Assembly: GCA_914767715.1 (NCBI GenBank)
Contig: OU612070.1
Coordinates: 11,239,501-11,303,500, forward strand
DNA: 64,000 nt
Origin: Membranipora membranacea
Taxonomy: Eukaryota > Bryozoa > Gymnolaemata > Cheilostomatida > Membraniporidae
Direction: 5' to 3'
Below, piece after piece: positions 11,340 through 24,100 of the stretch (its first letter is position 1; each line of letters opens with the position of its first letter). Under the pieces are notes generated by a model that searched no databases, had not been told where the DNA came from, and worked only from the letters and a program-made list of their open reading frames with translations. The position numbers and the translations under genes are program-made.

Positions 11340-14300
11340 ATGAATATGGTGCCACAGCTGATTATTGGAGATGAGGTTAGCCAGCTGACTTGTAAACAGG
11401 CTCTCCTGAAAGTAAGATTATTAAATTCAAACATTGTGTACTCTATAGATGGTCCCTTCTGATTCAGTCCAACTCCAAGGGGTCCCTCCAACTCCTTGTT
11501 CAGTCTGAGTCTGGGGTGCTACTTGTTTTGTTTTCCTACTAGTCCATCCTATAATAACCAAGGAGTTTTCACATCTTGTTGTAGCTGTTTACTAACTCCC
11601 TATTATATTGCCTATTGTGCATATATATATTCAATGGCTCATATTGATGCCTACTCATACATTACATGGGACGGTGACATGGAGGAAACAATAATGAGGT
11701 TTTTCATAAACAGAAACACCCATTTTATATTTTCATTCTTGTGTCAAATTGATAATAATGTTCCATCAATCTGGAGATTTTGTCTTCAGGGACTCAGCAT
11801 ATTAATTTTTTGCAGATAGAGGAAGATGTTTATATTACCTGCAATGGGAGAATTGTTGTTGGTGATGAGGTTTTAGAATCCGGTAAAATATATCGGATCT
11901 GTCCACGACTCAGGGGTGGTAAAGGAGGTATGTGCTGATAACACTGATGGGCATAAACATCACTTGAATATAAACCAACTCAAAAACATCTCCTGGATAA
12001 AAGATCATCTCAATGTTGACCATAACATCAATGCATATGGATGAGTCTGTTGATGGCTTTTTTTGGTAAAGCAACACAAAAAATTTGAGCCTATGTAATC
12101 ATAGATTTCTGTTTCGATGATAAAATATGAGATGCTTCATTCACCGATACCAAAGCTGATGTGCAGTCGCAATCAAGAATCATAAATCATAAGGCATGCC
12201 ATAACCATGGGACAGCGACCTCAGATTGATATATACCCTTTGAGTATGAACAGCCGTATTAGTGACCTCTAAAATTACCTGTATTTTTTCAGGCTTTGGA
12301 TCCATGTTGAGGACTATTGGGGCTCAAATTGAGAAAACAACCAACAGAGAATCAATGAGAGATTTGAGTGGCAGAAGAATGAGAGATATTAACAATGAGA
12401 AGAAGTTAGTAACAATTATGTTAACAGATCTGCGTTACCAACATGATTGAAATTGCTCAATTTTTGGTTGGCTTACAATTATTCAACTCCATTGCTTTAT
12501 ATACTGTAAGTCCTTGGATGAGCAACTTGATTATTGGCAACAATGGTTCCTTCAACTGTTGGTATTTTTGATAAGAAGATTGTGCTCTGTTTTGATAACA
12601 AAATAGTGCAGGATTAAAATTTGAAATGCACATTCCGATTATTACTGTGTGGTAAACAAAACAATAATTTCGGTGTTTATGATAAAAAAAACCACAAAGC
12701 ATCAACTTATATGATTGTAAGTTGCTCATCTCAGAGTGAAAAAGAGATGACAACTTGATCTAGTTAACTTCCTTATACAGTGTGTACTCCCACCTTAACT
12801 AGTGAAATCGGTTCTAGCTGATATTAAGTCACCTCCAAAATATCCTACTCAGCTCTTGCTTATGTTAACTGTTCAAAGGTATTAGCTGTCTAAAGAACTT
12901 CAAGCTTGAAACATAGATTTCTAGATTGATTATCAATGCGGTGTCCGCAACCCAACCTTGTTGTCACACTTAGGAGGAAGATTCTGTGTATCTTATTTAG
13001 GCTAGCAGATTGGGTAGCCGGGGCTGCCGACAGAGAGCGAGCCAGGGATGAGAAGCGACAGGTGAGACTGGATAAAAGGAAGGCTGAAGCTGAGGGTAGG
13101 ATGCATAAATTCAGAGATGAACAATACATGGAACAAAAGGAGGCAGTCACAACTAATCTGGATGATGCTTTAACGCAGGTGAGGTTGTAATTAGATAAAG
13201 GCATAGACCCAATAATAAACCTAGACAGGACACTATATGGAGCATTAGCATTGAGGCATTTAATTGTGGGCGACGTAACGGCATTTGAAGGTGTAGAAGC
13301 GTTGGTGCTATCATCGACTTGTAGCTCATATGCCAGGTTTTTTGTTGATTACTCAATCAATTTTCATCTGATTTTGAGTTTGAAAATTACAATAGATTTA
13401 GCAGCTTGTCGTAAACAGTTTGATACAAATTTTAGGCAAGAAAGTTTTTTGAAGAAGAATTAACATCGTTGTTAAGTTGGCAAGTTGATAACAAGATGCT
13501 GCTGATTGTTAAGCAATTTTCAAACTCAATATACGATCAAACGTATATAGTGTCCTGTCTAGGTTTATTATTAAGTCTATGGATAAAGGTTAATCCAATT
13601 TAATTTTTAGTAGATAGCCACTAACAGCTCAAGAGGGAGCAACTAAAAATGCAGGCAAATGAGCTAAATTTCTAGGTTAAATTACTGTCTACGGACATTG
13701 CTTGCCCTACAGGCAACACATGGTATGGGCAAAGTTAACAGTTGGAGTACTATGTGTCCGTTCACTGTACTCTAAGGGTGATAACTTAGTCTGTTTAGAT
13801 AGATAGATATCCACTTTATTTTTACCGCTCAAAATAGTACATGGTGGCATGGCTATCATAATAAGAGCGAGTATTACATACAAAAGCGAAAATTAAAGAT
13901 CAATATGTATTTGAATATGTCTTTGATCAAGGAGTTAGAGGGAAGGAGGGTGGTCACGTGACCAATCTAGTGATACTATATATGACCTAACTATTGACCC
14001 ACATAAAAAACAAAATGTCTGAACAAGATGAATAATTTCAATTGCATATTGTGGCAGTAAACACATTAAGATAGCACATATTATCAAATATAGTATCCTC
14101 ACCATTAGAAAAGACTTATATCTTTCTATTGCCAAGTATACCCAGCTAAATTACTGTCTTGTTAAGAAAGATTATCATGGCCAAAGTTGTAAAAATCCTC
14201 AAATCACGCCATTTTCACCTTTGTACTCTATGGAAATCCCAACACATGCACCTAGCACTTGTTTGTTGATATCATATGAAAGAACAAACTCTGATTGGCT

Positions 14301-17300
14301 GCCCAAACTAAATAAAATGAACACACTATACTCAGGGGTAGTATGTATCAAGATTTGCTAACCTTAGCATGTACCTCCAAAAGCAGAGAGGAGTTAAAAA
14401 GAGTTATCCTCTCATGTTAATTTAGTTTCGACCAATCATATTGGGGAAATTCGTCACACCCCTATATATGTAAATGAGGAAACAGTCTGAACATAAAATG
14501 CTTATTGTCACGTGACCACCCTCCTTCCCTCTAACTCCTTGCTTTGATAAAGGAATGGAGTTAAAAAAACTCCAACACCATATTCGTATTTATGATGATG
14601 AACATCACCATAGGATGGGTTATTATGATGTTGAACCCCTTGGATATAATATATATAATAATAATGGGTAATTTTGTTATCGTGAATGTCTTCTGACTGT
14701 GGGTATTGTTTTCTCATTTTAGGGCCTGAAAAGATCAGCTGCGACTGGATCAACATCTGCTCCTGTTAGCAAGAAAGGCAAAGGAAAAGCACCAGCAACC
14801 AGCATGATGTAAGTTTTTCCTGCCTGATAGGTATCCATCTGAATCTGCTCTCGAGGAGTTAATAATGGCTTGAACTTGGTTCAGATAGTTAGGGGTCTCA
14901 ATGAAATGTCAATCTTTTTATACTGCCAATAGCAGGCTTCTCCTCTAGGGCACATCCATAAGCTAAGCATGTATTTAACCAGGGAGTGTGGCACATGTCC
15001 CAACTCCCTAGTTTAGCTGTGGAGAGGAGAATAAGTTGTACCATTTGGAATCATCTGTTAGGATTTCCCTTCTGTGACAATATATTATATATATTTATAT
15101 ATAAATATACAGGTATCATTATAAATCGCCATAACTAGACTATCAATCAAACATTATCAAACTTTTTTGTTGATGGACCTTCTTTCGAAAATTTGAGCAC
15201 TTGTTTCATCACATTATTTCAACATATTCTGTTTAACAGGATGGGAATGGGTGTTGATATAGACGACTTGTCATCCAGTGAGGATGAGAACGATGCGTCA
15301 CAACCACTCCCACAATCATCAGACGATAGTGTGACTGGTGGTGCTGAGGCTATGCCTGAAATAATTGAAGCCTCAACCTCACAAAAAAAGCCGATCGAAA
15401 AGACAGCTGAATCTGAAACAGTTAAATCAACAGAATTGAATAATCAAAATCCTACAGATGAAAATACATCCCTCAGTGCAGACACAGAAAGTATAACTGA
15501 AAAAAAAAGTCCATCGAAGATAGAAAGTGGTAATGGGGCGAAAACTGAGTCACAAGGTATGTAGTCAAGCCTGGGATGTTTGAGTTTTTGCTTACTTTCT
15601 TATCTTATGAGAATTTAGAAAAAAGAGAATTCTGTAAAAAGAGGCAAAATATGTAAAATTATATGCGAACACAAACTAACACATTCAAAGAAATCTTGTT
15701 CAGGTAAATGAGTCAATATAAAAGAGGCCAGGTTTGGGTGACTTAATGTTCGATAGTACCAACTTTCTTGAGCTAAGACAAGAGTTTATTTGAAGTAATG
15801 AGGTAGGAAAAGTGCAAGCTGGCCAAAGATTTCATTATTTGAAGCCTGCAAATATTCTATTCTCCTGGGGTAATGGTTATATGGGTCGGAGATGGGAGGT
15901 TTAGACAGTAACTTGACCTGAATTTCAGAAATCTATGTCTTACTACCTTTACTGGTAAAGTTTATATTCCCAGGTTTCAGATCATAATTTCCCATACATC
16001 ATACAAGGTTTAAACCTAGACTTAAAAATGGGAATAAACATGGGGAATCTGTTTATATGGTTTCAGTATTGTATCACACCCAAAAAGCCCATTTCTAGAT
16101 ACATTTAAAATTACAAGAATCTTTATCAACATTCAGGATTGGGTTTTCCCAAGACGACTCGGATGTCACTTGGACCGACCACTCTTTGTATTACAGCAAA
16201 TTGTCTTCCCTTGTAGACACTAAAGTCAATGACACAATAGACTTAGATTCACATAAAAGCGCTGATGAGTTGGAGGATTACGGTCTGGAGCACCTAAAGA
16301 ATGAGCTGATGAGAAGGGGGCTAAAATGTGGAGGATCTTTACAAGAGAGATCAGCGAGGCTGTACAGGTGAGTCAAAGGTCAAGGTCATTATAGCTCACA
16401 AGCTGCGCTCTGATTACGTGATATACTATTGCATGTATATCTCTGATCGATAGAGCGTGAACTAATTCACTAAGCTTGAGTACTATCACAAGGAATTCGG
16501 TGTTAAGACCCGAGTTCACTTTTTATGCTAATTAGGGGCCGGTACATGTTATGTACTTGTACTAATTTGCCTCTAACGATCAGAGATACACATGATAATA
16601 GTGTAGTCTAGTACAAGTTGTAATCAAAGATTTTGCTATTATCAATTGGGAACCCTAAATGCTTTTTAAATTGTAGTTGTCTAGCCGCCTTTGATTGTTG
16701 AAAGCTGTAAAATCCCAAGTTTATGACATCAAAATATACAGTGGACTGCAAATAACTTACTCTTAAAATGTTTCACATTTGCAGCATTTGTTGTTGATTC
16801 ATAAAACCTCACAATGTACCCTACTGACCTTAATAATTTGCGGAGGGCACAACTCCAACCTTTTTCACTAGTCTTAATTATTCACGGATTTCAGGCCCGC
16901 GAATTTCTGGTTAGTTTGTCCAAGATGAGAAGATTTCAAGCTTTTAACTCAACTACAAAAATCCCTTCCCCAACCGGGAGGTGAACCTGGGACCCTCTGC
17001 ATGCCCAGCTAATGTCATACCACTGAGCCACGCATTTATGTGGTGTCATAGAAGTATATACACGAAGATGATAAGTATTCGGGTTTCTGTCATCGCTAAC
17101 CGCGAATTATTAAACCACTTGAAAACATAAGGTCAGTAGGGGAGTTTGAGGGCTCAAGGTGCCTGACAAGGCCATTCCATTACCAACACTCTCTTATGCC
17201 GCAAGTTTGTATTTGAATCTTCAAAATTGTCAAATTGTAGCATTCATTTCTGAGCTCAAATTAATTTCAAGTCGATTCTTAATTCATGTCTATTGGTTTT

Positions 17301-17377
17301 GCAGTGTAAGAGGACTTGCAAAGGATGAAATCGATCCATCTCTGTTTGCAAAGAAAGGGAAGGCAAAGAAACCATGA
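11340..17377 (+). CDS. SDE2: SDE2 replication-stress/splicing factor homologue
   Basis: Exons 11340-11411, 11816-11927, 12293-12404, 13001-13178, 14723-14808, 15240-15556, 16217-16367 and 17305-17377 join in phase to 367 codons including the TGA. Human SDE2 is about 450 residues (family knowledge). The N-terminal ubiquitin-like part ends in RLRGG followed by KGGFGSMLR, the conserved processing site that releases the functional C-terminal part. [20 protein letters not shown] and LADWV follow, then an acidic low-complexity segment ([11 protein letters not shown]). The end is a SAP-like motif ([16 protein letters not shown]) and [18 protein letters not shown]. These are diagnostic of SDE2, a PCNA-linked and spliceosome-linked factor. 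The start is uncertain: tacattacag just before 11335 could be an acceptor for an upstream coding exon. The 16217 acceptor was chosen because it is the one that keeps phase. Confidence 0.93.
13202..13581. mobile_element. Palindromic hAT-like MITE (family H), copy 1
   Basis: A 380 bp foldback in an SDE2 intron. The ends are catagac...aataataaacctagacagg and the inverted cctgtctaggtttattatt...gtctatg. It is flanked by an exact 8 bp duplication, gataaagg, at 13194-13201 and 13582-13589. An 8 bp duplication is typical of hAT transposons (established), so this is inferred to be a non-autonomous hAT derivative. Related copies are at 40262-40757 and, as one arm, 41895-42057. Confidence 0.88.
13928..14541. 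mobile_element. 614 bp MITE with 7 bp target duplication
   Basis: Terminal inverted repeats of about 40 bp begin caaggagttagagggaagg and run into tggtcacgtgac on the left (13928-13970). The right repeat (14507-14541) is the inverted copy. An exact flanking duplication ctttgat occurs at 13921-13927 and 14542-14548. No transposase frame inside. It lies in the same SDE2 intron as the hAT-like element. Confidence 0.85.
16421..16606. repeat. MITE family M1, copy 2
   Basis: Shares ends and interior with 4249-4434 (tatctctgatcgat, tcacaaggaatt, gacccgagttca, ggtacatgtta, cgatcagagataca). It lies in the last SDE2 intron. Confidence 0.75.
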
Positions 17378-17672
17378 TGAAAGTCTTGTTGCCAATAACG
17401 GAAAGTGTACATACTAAGATTCTAAGTGAGGTGTAGCGGCGTAGCCTGTCTCAACAAAATTTTTGTCAAGGCAGGCTACGTACAGTGTGAGACTAGCCTT
17501 GTCACTCAGCCACAAAACCAGTGGCCACGTGACACGGCTAGTGTGAGACAACTTTAAGTATTGATATATAATAATTGTCATATATATATATATATATATA
17601 TATCATACAAATCAATGCTTTTAAGTATTAAGGGGTCAAGTTATAACCAAACTGAGCTAAACTGAAGCATCT

Positions 17673-17678
17673 AATAAA
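17673..17678 (+). terminator. Candidate poly(A) signal for SDE2
   Basis: AATAAA about 300 bp after the SDE2 stop codon. Position and sense fit; no cDNA evidence. Confidence 0.4.
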
Positions 17679-18011
17679 GATGCATATTGTATACCGACTA
17701 GGCCATTTTATATACTCATCAAACTAACAAAAGTTTTCTTATTGTAAAAAGAAAGGTTCGACGCAATATTTTTGATTTATGAATTGTATTTATCAAGGAA
17801 TAAGGTATAATGATGACATTTTCAGTAAATATGGAAGTGTATGTATAATTTGGGCAAATTTTACGGTGCCGCAAAAAGGTTTTAAAAGTCTCGTACGGCA
17901 TATCAATTATAAACGAAAATAAGACTCTATATCGTTGCCTTATTTACCATGCTCATTACTTCTCCTTCAAGCATGAGATCTCATTATGTATATAAGGTTA
18001 TCAGTTTCTTG

Positions 18012-18017
18012 TTTATT
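18012..18017 (-). terminator. Candidate poly(A) signal for GT31-1
   Basis: AATAAA on the minus strand, about 90 bp past the GT31-1 stop codon. Confidence 0.5.
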
Positions 18018-18103
18018 GCGAGGAAAAATCTCCTCCGAAATGTCAACATGATAAGTAATAAATAAAAAGTTCAAATCTGAAGCAGATATAGATCAGTTGT
18101 ATA

Positions 18104-21100
18104 TCACAGTCCTATTATTATTCTCTCAGACACAATTTTCATTTCTGTTTCTCCTGCTCTTCTTTTGCCTTTTGTTTTAATAACTTTATAGTTACGACCC
18201 TCAACTCTTTTTATTTTTACGCTTTGTTCCATGATTGAGTTGGGTTTTATCAAGTCCCAGAACACCTCAGCTCTACTGGAAAGAAATGGAAAATAATATG
18301 CTAGATTTTGCCTCGGAATTCAAGCTAAGCACATGCCATCATTGTAGTACATCGAGGAGGCAGTGTACAAACTGAGATAAGAGACCATAGGTAGTCTATG
18401 AGTGAATGTGACAGGATACACTTACACTTACACTTACACTTACACGTCAAATCGCTCAACAGGGCCGTCGTTTCGATAAATTTTAAGAGAGGCAAAAATC
18501 CGATGGGGTTCAAAGCATTACCAAGTGGGTTGCTGCTAGCTCCTCCTAAGCAGTGTAACATAAATGTAAATAGCAAATGGAAATCCCTGAGCCTGCCATG
18601 GACTATTCAATTATAGTGTTTAAAGGCCATTCTTTCTGGTCTTTTAAAGGCGGCAGTGCCTCCCTGTCTCCCTAGAACTACGGGCCTGCTTAATGACTTA
18701 TTGAGCGCTTACTCGTTAGTGTCATCAGCCCCTGAGCAGACAAATATTATAGAACTTAGGTGTAAATCTCTACCACTGCTGGGCCGGATATCCTAAGCCT
18801 ACCAACAAACCTTCAGAAATGTTTGAAATCTAGAAACTCTATTAGTTTGAACTATTGTGCAGTCATACCCCTCATTGATGACATTTAGACATAATGTGAT
18901 GGTCTTCAAACATTTATGATTAACTAAATGATACAATACAACACAAGTATGCCTTAATGCTTAAACATGCCTTAAAAATGTGGGGTAAATAGTTTTAACA
19001 AACACATGTCAATAATGTCATAGATAAAGACAATATGTTTTGGTAAATATGAATGCTAGTACCCTATTCAAAGAAATGTTGATTTTTTGAATTCCTTGAT
19101 ATATAAACACGGAGTAACAGGGAACTGTTACTGTTACTCCTTGATATAAGCTAGCATGAAATATTTGAGCAGGATTAATATTTAGCAAATAATTTTAATC
19201 TTGTATAGGCCTGGAGGATATAGTTACATATATTATATGACATCAATTATATATATATATATATAATGTAATTGAATTAAACTATATATATATATATATA
19301 TATATATACCTGTCTTCCTGTACATGACCAACGATAATGAGCTCAGGTCTTTTGCTGAGCCTCTCTGCGATTGTCTCGTTCTCATGGGCTTTATCAACGA
19401 ATTGATTAGCGTGTGAGCCTGGGAGGTTGTAATACTTTACATTCGCTTTTTCTCGTATTATCCCTAAAATAGAATTCAAAGGATAAAAAGCAGTTTGAAG
19501 CTATATAAACCCGAGGGTGCAGCTGACCGTAGAAAGGTGGAACTGTGGAATTAAATTTGGTAACACAACTCCTGTGGCACCAATCGCCTCGCAGTGAAGA
19601 CCTAGCACACTAACTGAGTGCACCACTTCGTCATCAAGCTAATCTTTTACAATCCAGTCGAAATAGACAGGAATGATTTTCTTCTTAATGTGCAATGCAA
19701 AAATTTGTTTAATTTATCAAGGTTTTGTATTTTCCCTGATTCACAAAAAGATGCAGACCACTTTCCGTATCTCCAGCCAAAAAGCGCCCTAGCTGTTACT
19801 TACGGTAGTGAGTGATCAGGTCCTAAAATCTGAAATCCTGATTAAGTCGATAAAACCACATCACCCCTCAATGCCCTTTGCTGCAAAACATGCAAGATGC
19901 AACATGGAACATGCAAGACTGAATGAAGATATACCTGTAAAATATACATCCTCCATAGGTATCAGCTTTGTCTCATGTAATCTTTCGAGTACTTTTGGGA
20001 TATAGTTTGGCGGTAGAATATAACCGTAACCTGTAATATACATAAACCCTCCCTGCATAAACATGGTACTGATATTAATTATGTGTGTGGAGTTATCCAC
20101 TCTGGCGTAAATGACTTGGGCGACAGTTCAATTCTTGAATTTTAAATTTTAAAAGTGTTCTTTGATAAGAAATAATGACTGAAAACCTTATGACTGTGAT
20201 CAAATGAAAGGTTGTTTAGAGATTTCTTAGGCTCTTCTGTTATGCAGTCTTTCTGCTCTGATTATTTTTTGTGATGCAGGAGCATAAGATGCGCTAGCTA
20301 ATCTTGGAGTCTAACAGAATGAAGCGTCATCAATCTAAAAATACACATTATGCAAAGAAACGTTTTTATGCACCAAATCTACCCTGGCAATATTCTGGAT
20401 AAGTTTCTTCGGCATATTGCTCCGGGGACACAAAGTATTTACTAGCTCTCATTCTGATTGGTCCAACTCCTCTCGTCATTTTACAGATCAGCTCATCAGA
20501 TATGGTGGTTTTATTTTGTTCCGATAAAAACTTAACCAGCTGGAAAGGGTTGATCAGTGTGTCGTCATCAATCTAAATGTAAACAATAAGAAATAACAAT
20601 GTTTTATAGGCATAACTAGAACTGACAAGATCAGAGACCCCACCGAAAAGGCACAAAACTGCTCGGCTCAGTGGTCAGATCACAACAGGCATAATAATAA
20701 CAGTACTGCTGCTCATTAGAAATGCAATTATTTTTTTAACACCTTCATTGGCAGTCTATTTCATTCCAGTAGCGGTTTGTAAAAGGTTTGTTAACTAGTA
20801 AGCTTAACAGCAGGACTCGTGTAACTCTGGTGCTTTAGAGGACTGTATAACACCACAATAATTCCGCTTGCAATGACAATAATGTTAGATTGAATAGGTT
20901 ATACATGTGTATATTGGAGCTAAATAATCATGACCGACCGACCGACCGACCGACCGACCGACCGACCGAAGATATTAACAAAGATACCGATTGGTATTAG
21001 GTTGATGTATAAAAAGGAATTGCAAGATTGACAAAAAGTATTGACAAATCCCACCACCAGTGTAAGATAACAGTAATTGTTGTTGTGACATAATATATAA

Positions 21101-24100
21101 AAGGCTGGCGACAGGCCACCTAGAAGTCTGAGGTCTTTTAAATTCAGGTCAGCTATATTTAACCATGTATTTTAACAAAAAATGTAAAATACATAGTACA
21201 GAAGCCTTCTTCCTTGTTCTAAATCATAATCACATGGTGAAGCATTAAATTTAGGTCTAGGCAGTGACCACGTCTATCAATGTGTTGGTATCTAATGGTT
21301 GGTCCAGGAAGCTTGTGATGTGATATTATGCAGTGGCTGATTATTAAGTATATATACTCCATATTGGTTATTATGCAAATTGCAATCGACTAAAGACAGT
21401 TATCAGCGGAAACAAGGGAACGAAGGTTGAAGTTGTCATCTCTTACCTTTATCACCTTGTACAGTGCCGGACAGTATTTGGCAACCCACTGGATAGCACT
21501 GATTCCTTTGAGTGGGAGATTTTTGTATGAGTCAATGTAACTGAGATCTTGGACTATATCACCATGAGTTCTGCTTTCATGTAGTATTCCTTGATAATAT
21601 TTCTGATTATAGCCTGATAAATCGCCAATAAAGAAGACAATTCTCATTTCCTTTCCCTTAACCATCTTCACCTAAAAACAGAAATTTTTTATTGGGAGCA
21701 TAAAAACATAACGAAACTAATATATGTGCATTGATTATTGAGCAGTACACTTAATTAAAGGTTTGACTACGGGCTAATGCCATAAAATCCTTAATAAATG
21801 AAAACTAACAGTTGTTACAAAAAGAAATAAATTTTCATCAACAGTTACCCCCAATAAGCATAATTTTCTTTCAACAACGGCCATCAATATATAACTTCTT
21901 TAATTTATTTGTTTATTTATGTAATGGTAACAGCAAAAAGAATAGTTTTTTAAACCTTAATAACTCATTTTTAATAAGGCTCAGCTACTTAATAATACAT
22001 AACTGTGTTATAACTAGTCAACTTTACTAACATTAGCCTGGCCTTTGATCCTCATGTTTAGTAGTTATCTTATCTTGGCTCATGCATTATCTAGTACCAT
22101 GGCGTGCCTTTACAGCGAGTTATGATATTTTATTAATCTCGTCTGTTCGCGGATTTTTCACCTTCAAAGTTTTTGCCCTGCCCATGCTGTTCCCAGCAAC
22201 CTACTGTATTTACTTAAACATCTTATTTCTAACTTATTGGGGGTCAACCAGAAAATGGCGTGTTAGTCGCCCCCTCCTATAGGGGAACCCCCAGCCATCT
22301 TGTTAATCATTGAGGTAAGAAAAAATAAAATTCCTTCATTTGCAAGCCCATGGTGTTTTACTGCATTATCAAGGCCAGAGAATTATATCTATTATGTAAT
22401 GCAAACTTACAGATCCCCATGTGTTTCTGATTCTCTCTCTCATGCTGAAGTGTCCAGGAGCGGAGTAGGCATAGAATAAGATTATGTTAGAGTGGTCCCC
22501 ATAACACCGACTCTTGTTGTCAAGGATGTCTGGGTTTAACTTTAGTGCATTGTACGCCATCATTTCGACTGGCTTGGGTATGCCTCCTATAAAACGGAAA
22601 TTAAAAACGTATTGGAAAACCCTAAACACATGTTGTGTTACGCAATGCTATTTAGAGTATTACGGTCAAATTGTCCTAAGGGGGCAGCCAAGCCAACGTG
22701 CATCACAGTTACAGAAACAAGATGCTAGATTAAACTTTGTTTTTGGAAGGCTTGTGTTCTGGACCCAGGTTGAGTTCTTGAAGCTTGAGTTCAAGTGACC
22801 TCCAGTTTCAAAAAGAAGCCTAGTTGGCAGTGTGAGCCCATAGATACATTACTTGCTAACAGGGTACACTCACCCCCTCTTCTGTATTCACAGATAACAC
22901 CCCTGCCTTGAGAAACTTTCACATTCGCGTTTCCTGGAGTTCCTGAAAAGTGGTCAACCAAAGCTGTGTCGTTGCATTCTTCCCTCCGAACCTCTACTTT
23001 AAAACGATCCCTGCGATCAGGTTTGGTTGTGAGAACGAAACAAAAGGGTTCATTGGTCTTTCGATAGTCCCTGGCTAACTGACTGCAAAATTGTTAATTC
23101 GGAGCAAATTATTTTTGTGTCTGTAATTGTATCTAGCTCAAACTCTGGCAGGTTAAACTCAACAGGTACATTCATTTCTGATCAGTGCCAACAAAATTCA
23201 TTAGGTCTGGATGTGTTTCCTTTATTCAAAAAGTTTGTAAATTATTCAGTCCTTGAATTAATATGTTAGTTAAAGACGCTGGTAACAGAAAGAAAGCAAT
23301 AGAGAAACTTACATCCAGCTCGGAATTAATCTCCAGTTCCATTTGACTGCACTTAGTGATGTCACATTGATTACGGCATAAGCACCTTTAAAACCAAAGT
23401 TCGGTCAATTTTCCATGTTAATTATCAAGGTTTTGTTGACAGCTTCAAATCGGAAAAAAACTTAGAGAAAATCCTGAGAAGGCAGAAGAAAAAGAACAGA
23501 TATGTTTAATCAACAAAAACACTTGTTGATTGGTTATAAGCAGTGGCAGCAGTTATTTGTTTAATTTCACATTTAAGTGATTCCCAATTTTTTATAATAA
23601 AAAATGCTTGCGTCTGCTTGTAAAACTCTAAGATCATCATGCCTATTAACATGAATTTTGTTTGCTCCCCTATTCTGATGATAAGCTTTTCCAGTTGAGG
23701 AAAACCATGGATTATGCTTGTGCTTGACTGAAAGACTAGTACTTTTTGAGAACAAAAAACTTCTCTTTCAACTTCGGTGGCTGATCATTACCCTCTTATA
23801 ACTGATATCTTTCTGTGGATGCAGGAGATTTAACAGACATTCAACTGGTTGGCGTTTGTAAGAATTGCCATAGAGGAGTGAAACATAGGCATAGATACAG
23901 GCGAGACGTAATGAAATTTACTGCTAGATAATATTTACTAAACTTCCTTACTTTCTTTAGTATAGGGTCAAGACAATGTGGTGAGCAATCACCCCCCTGT
24001 TTATAACAAAACAGAGTGTGGGCTGCCCCTAAAGAGGGACGCAAGTTGCCCGAAGTCCTCGTACTGAGAGTGTGATACATCCTAGAAAACTAAAATACAT

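Larger units (their letters stand above)
17378..18103. other. Tail-to-tail 3' region between SDE2 and GT31-1
   Basis: SDE2 and GT31-1 converge here. An AATAAA at 17673-17678 (plus strand) may serve SDE2 and one at 18012-18017 (minus strand) may serve GT31-1. A (TA)n run is at 17579-17602. A short inverted pair, gcgtagcctgtctc (17448-17461) and caaggcaggctacg (17467-17480), lies 70 bp after the SDE2 stop and could fold in its 3' UTR. Confidence 0.6.

Noticed and set aside
16137-16216. SDE2 exon 7 starting at 16137 or 16197
   Set aside because: Both acceptors give the wrong phase after the exon ending 15556. The one at 16217 fits and has a better pyrimidine tract.
18325-18616. Open frames across the (TACACT)n repeat
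   Set aside because: Low-complexity translation within a GT31-1 intron, with no motif.
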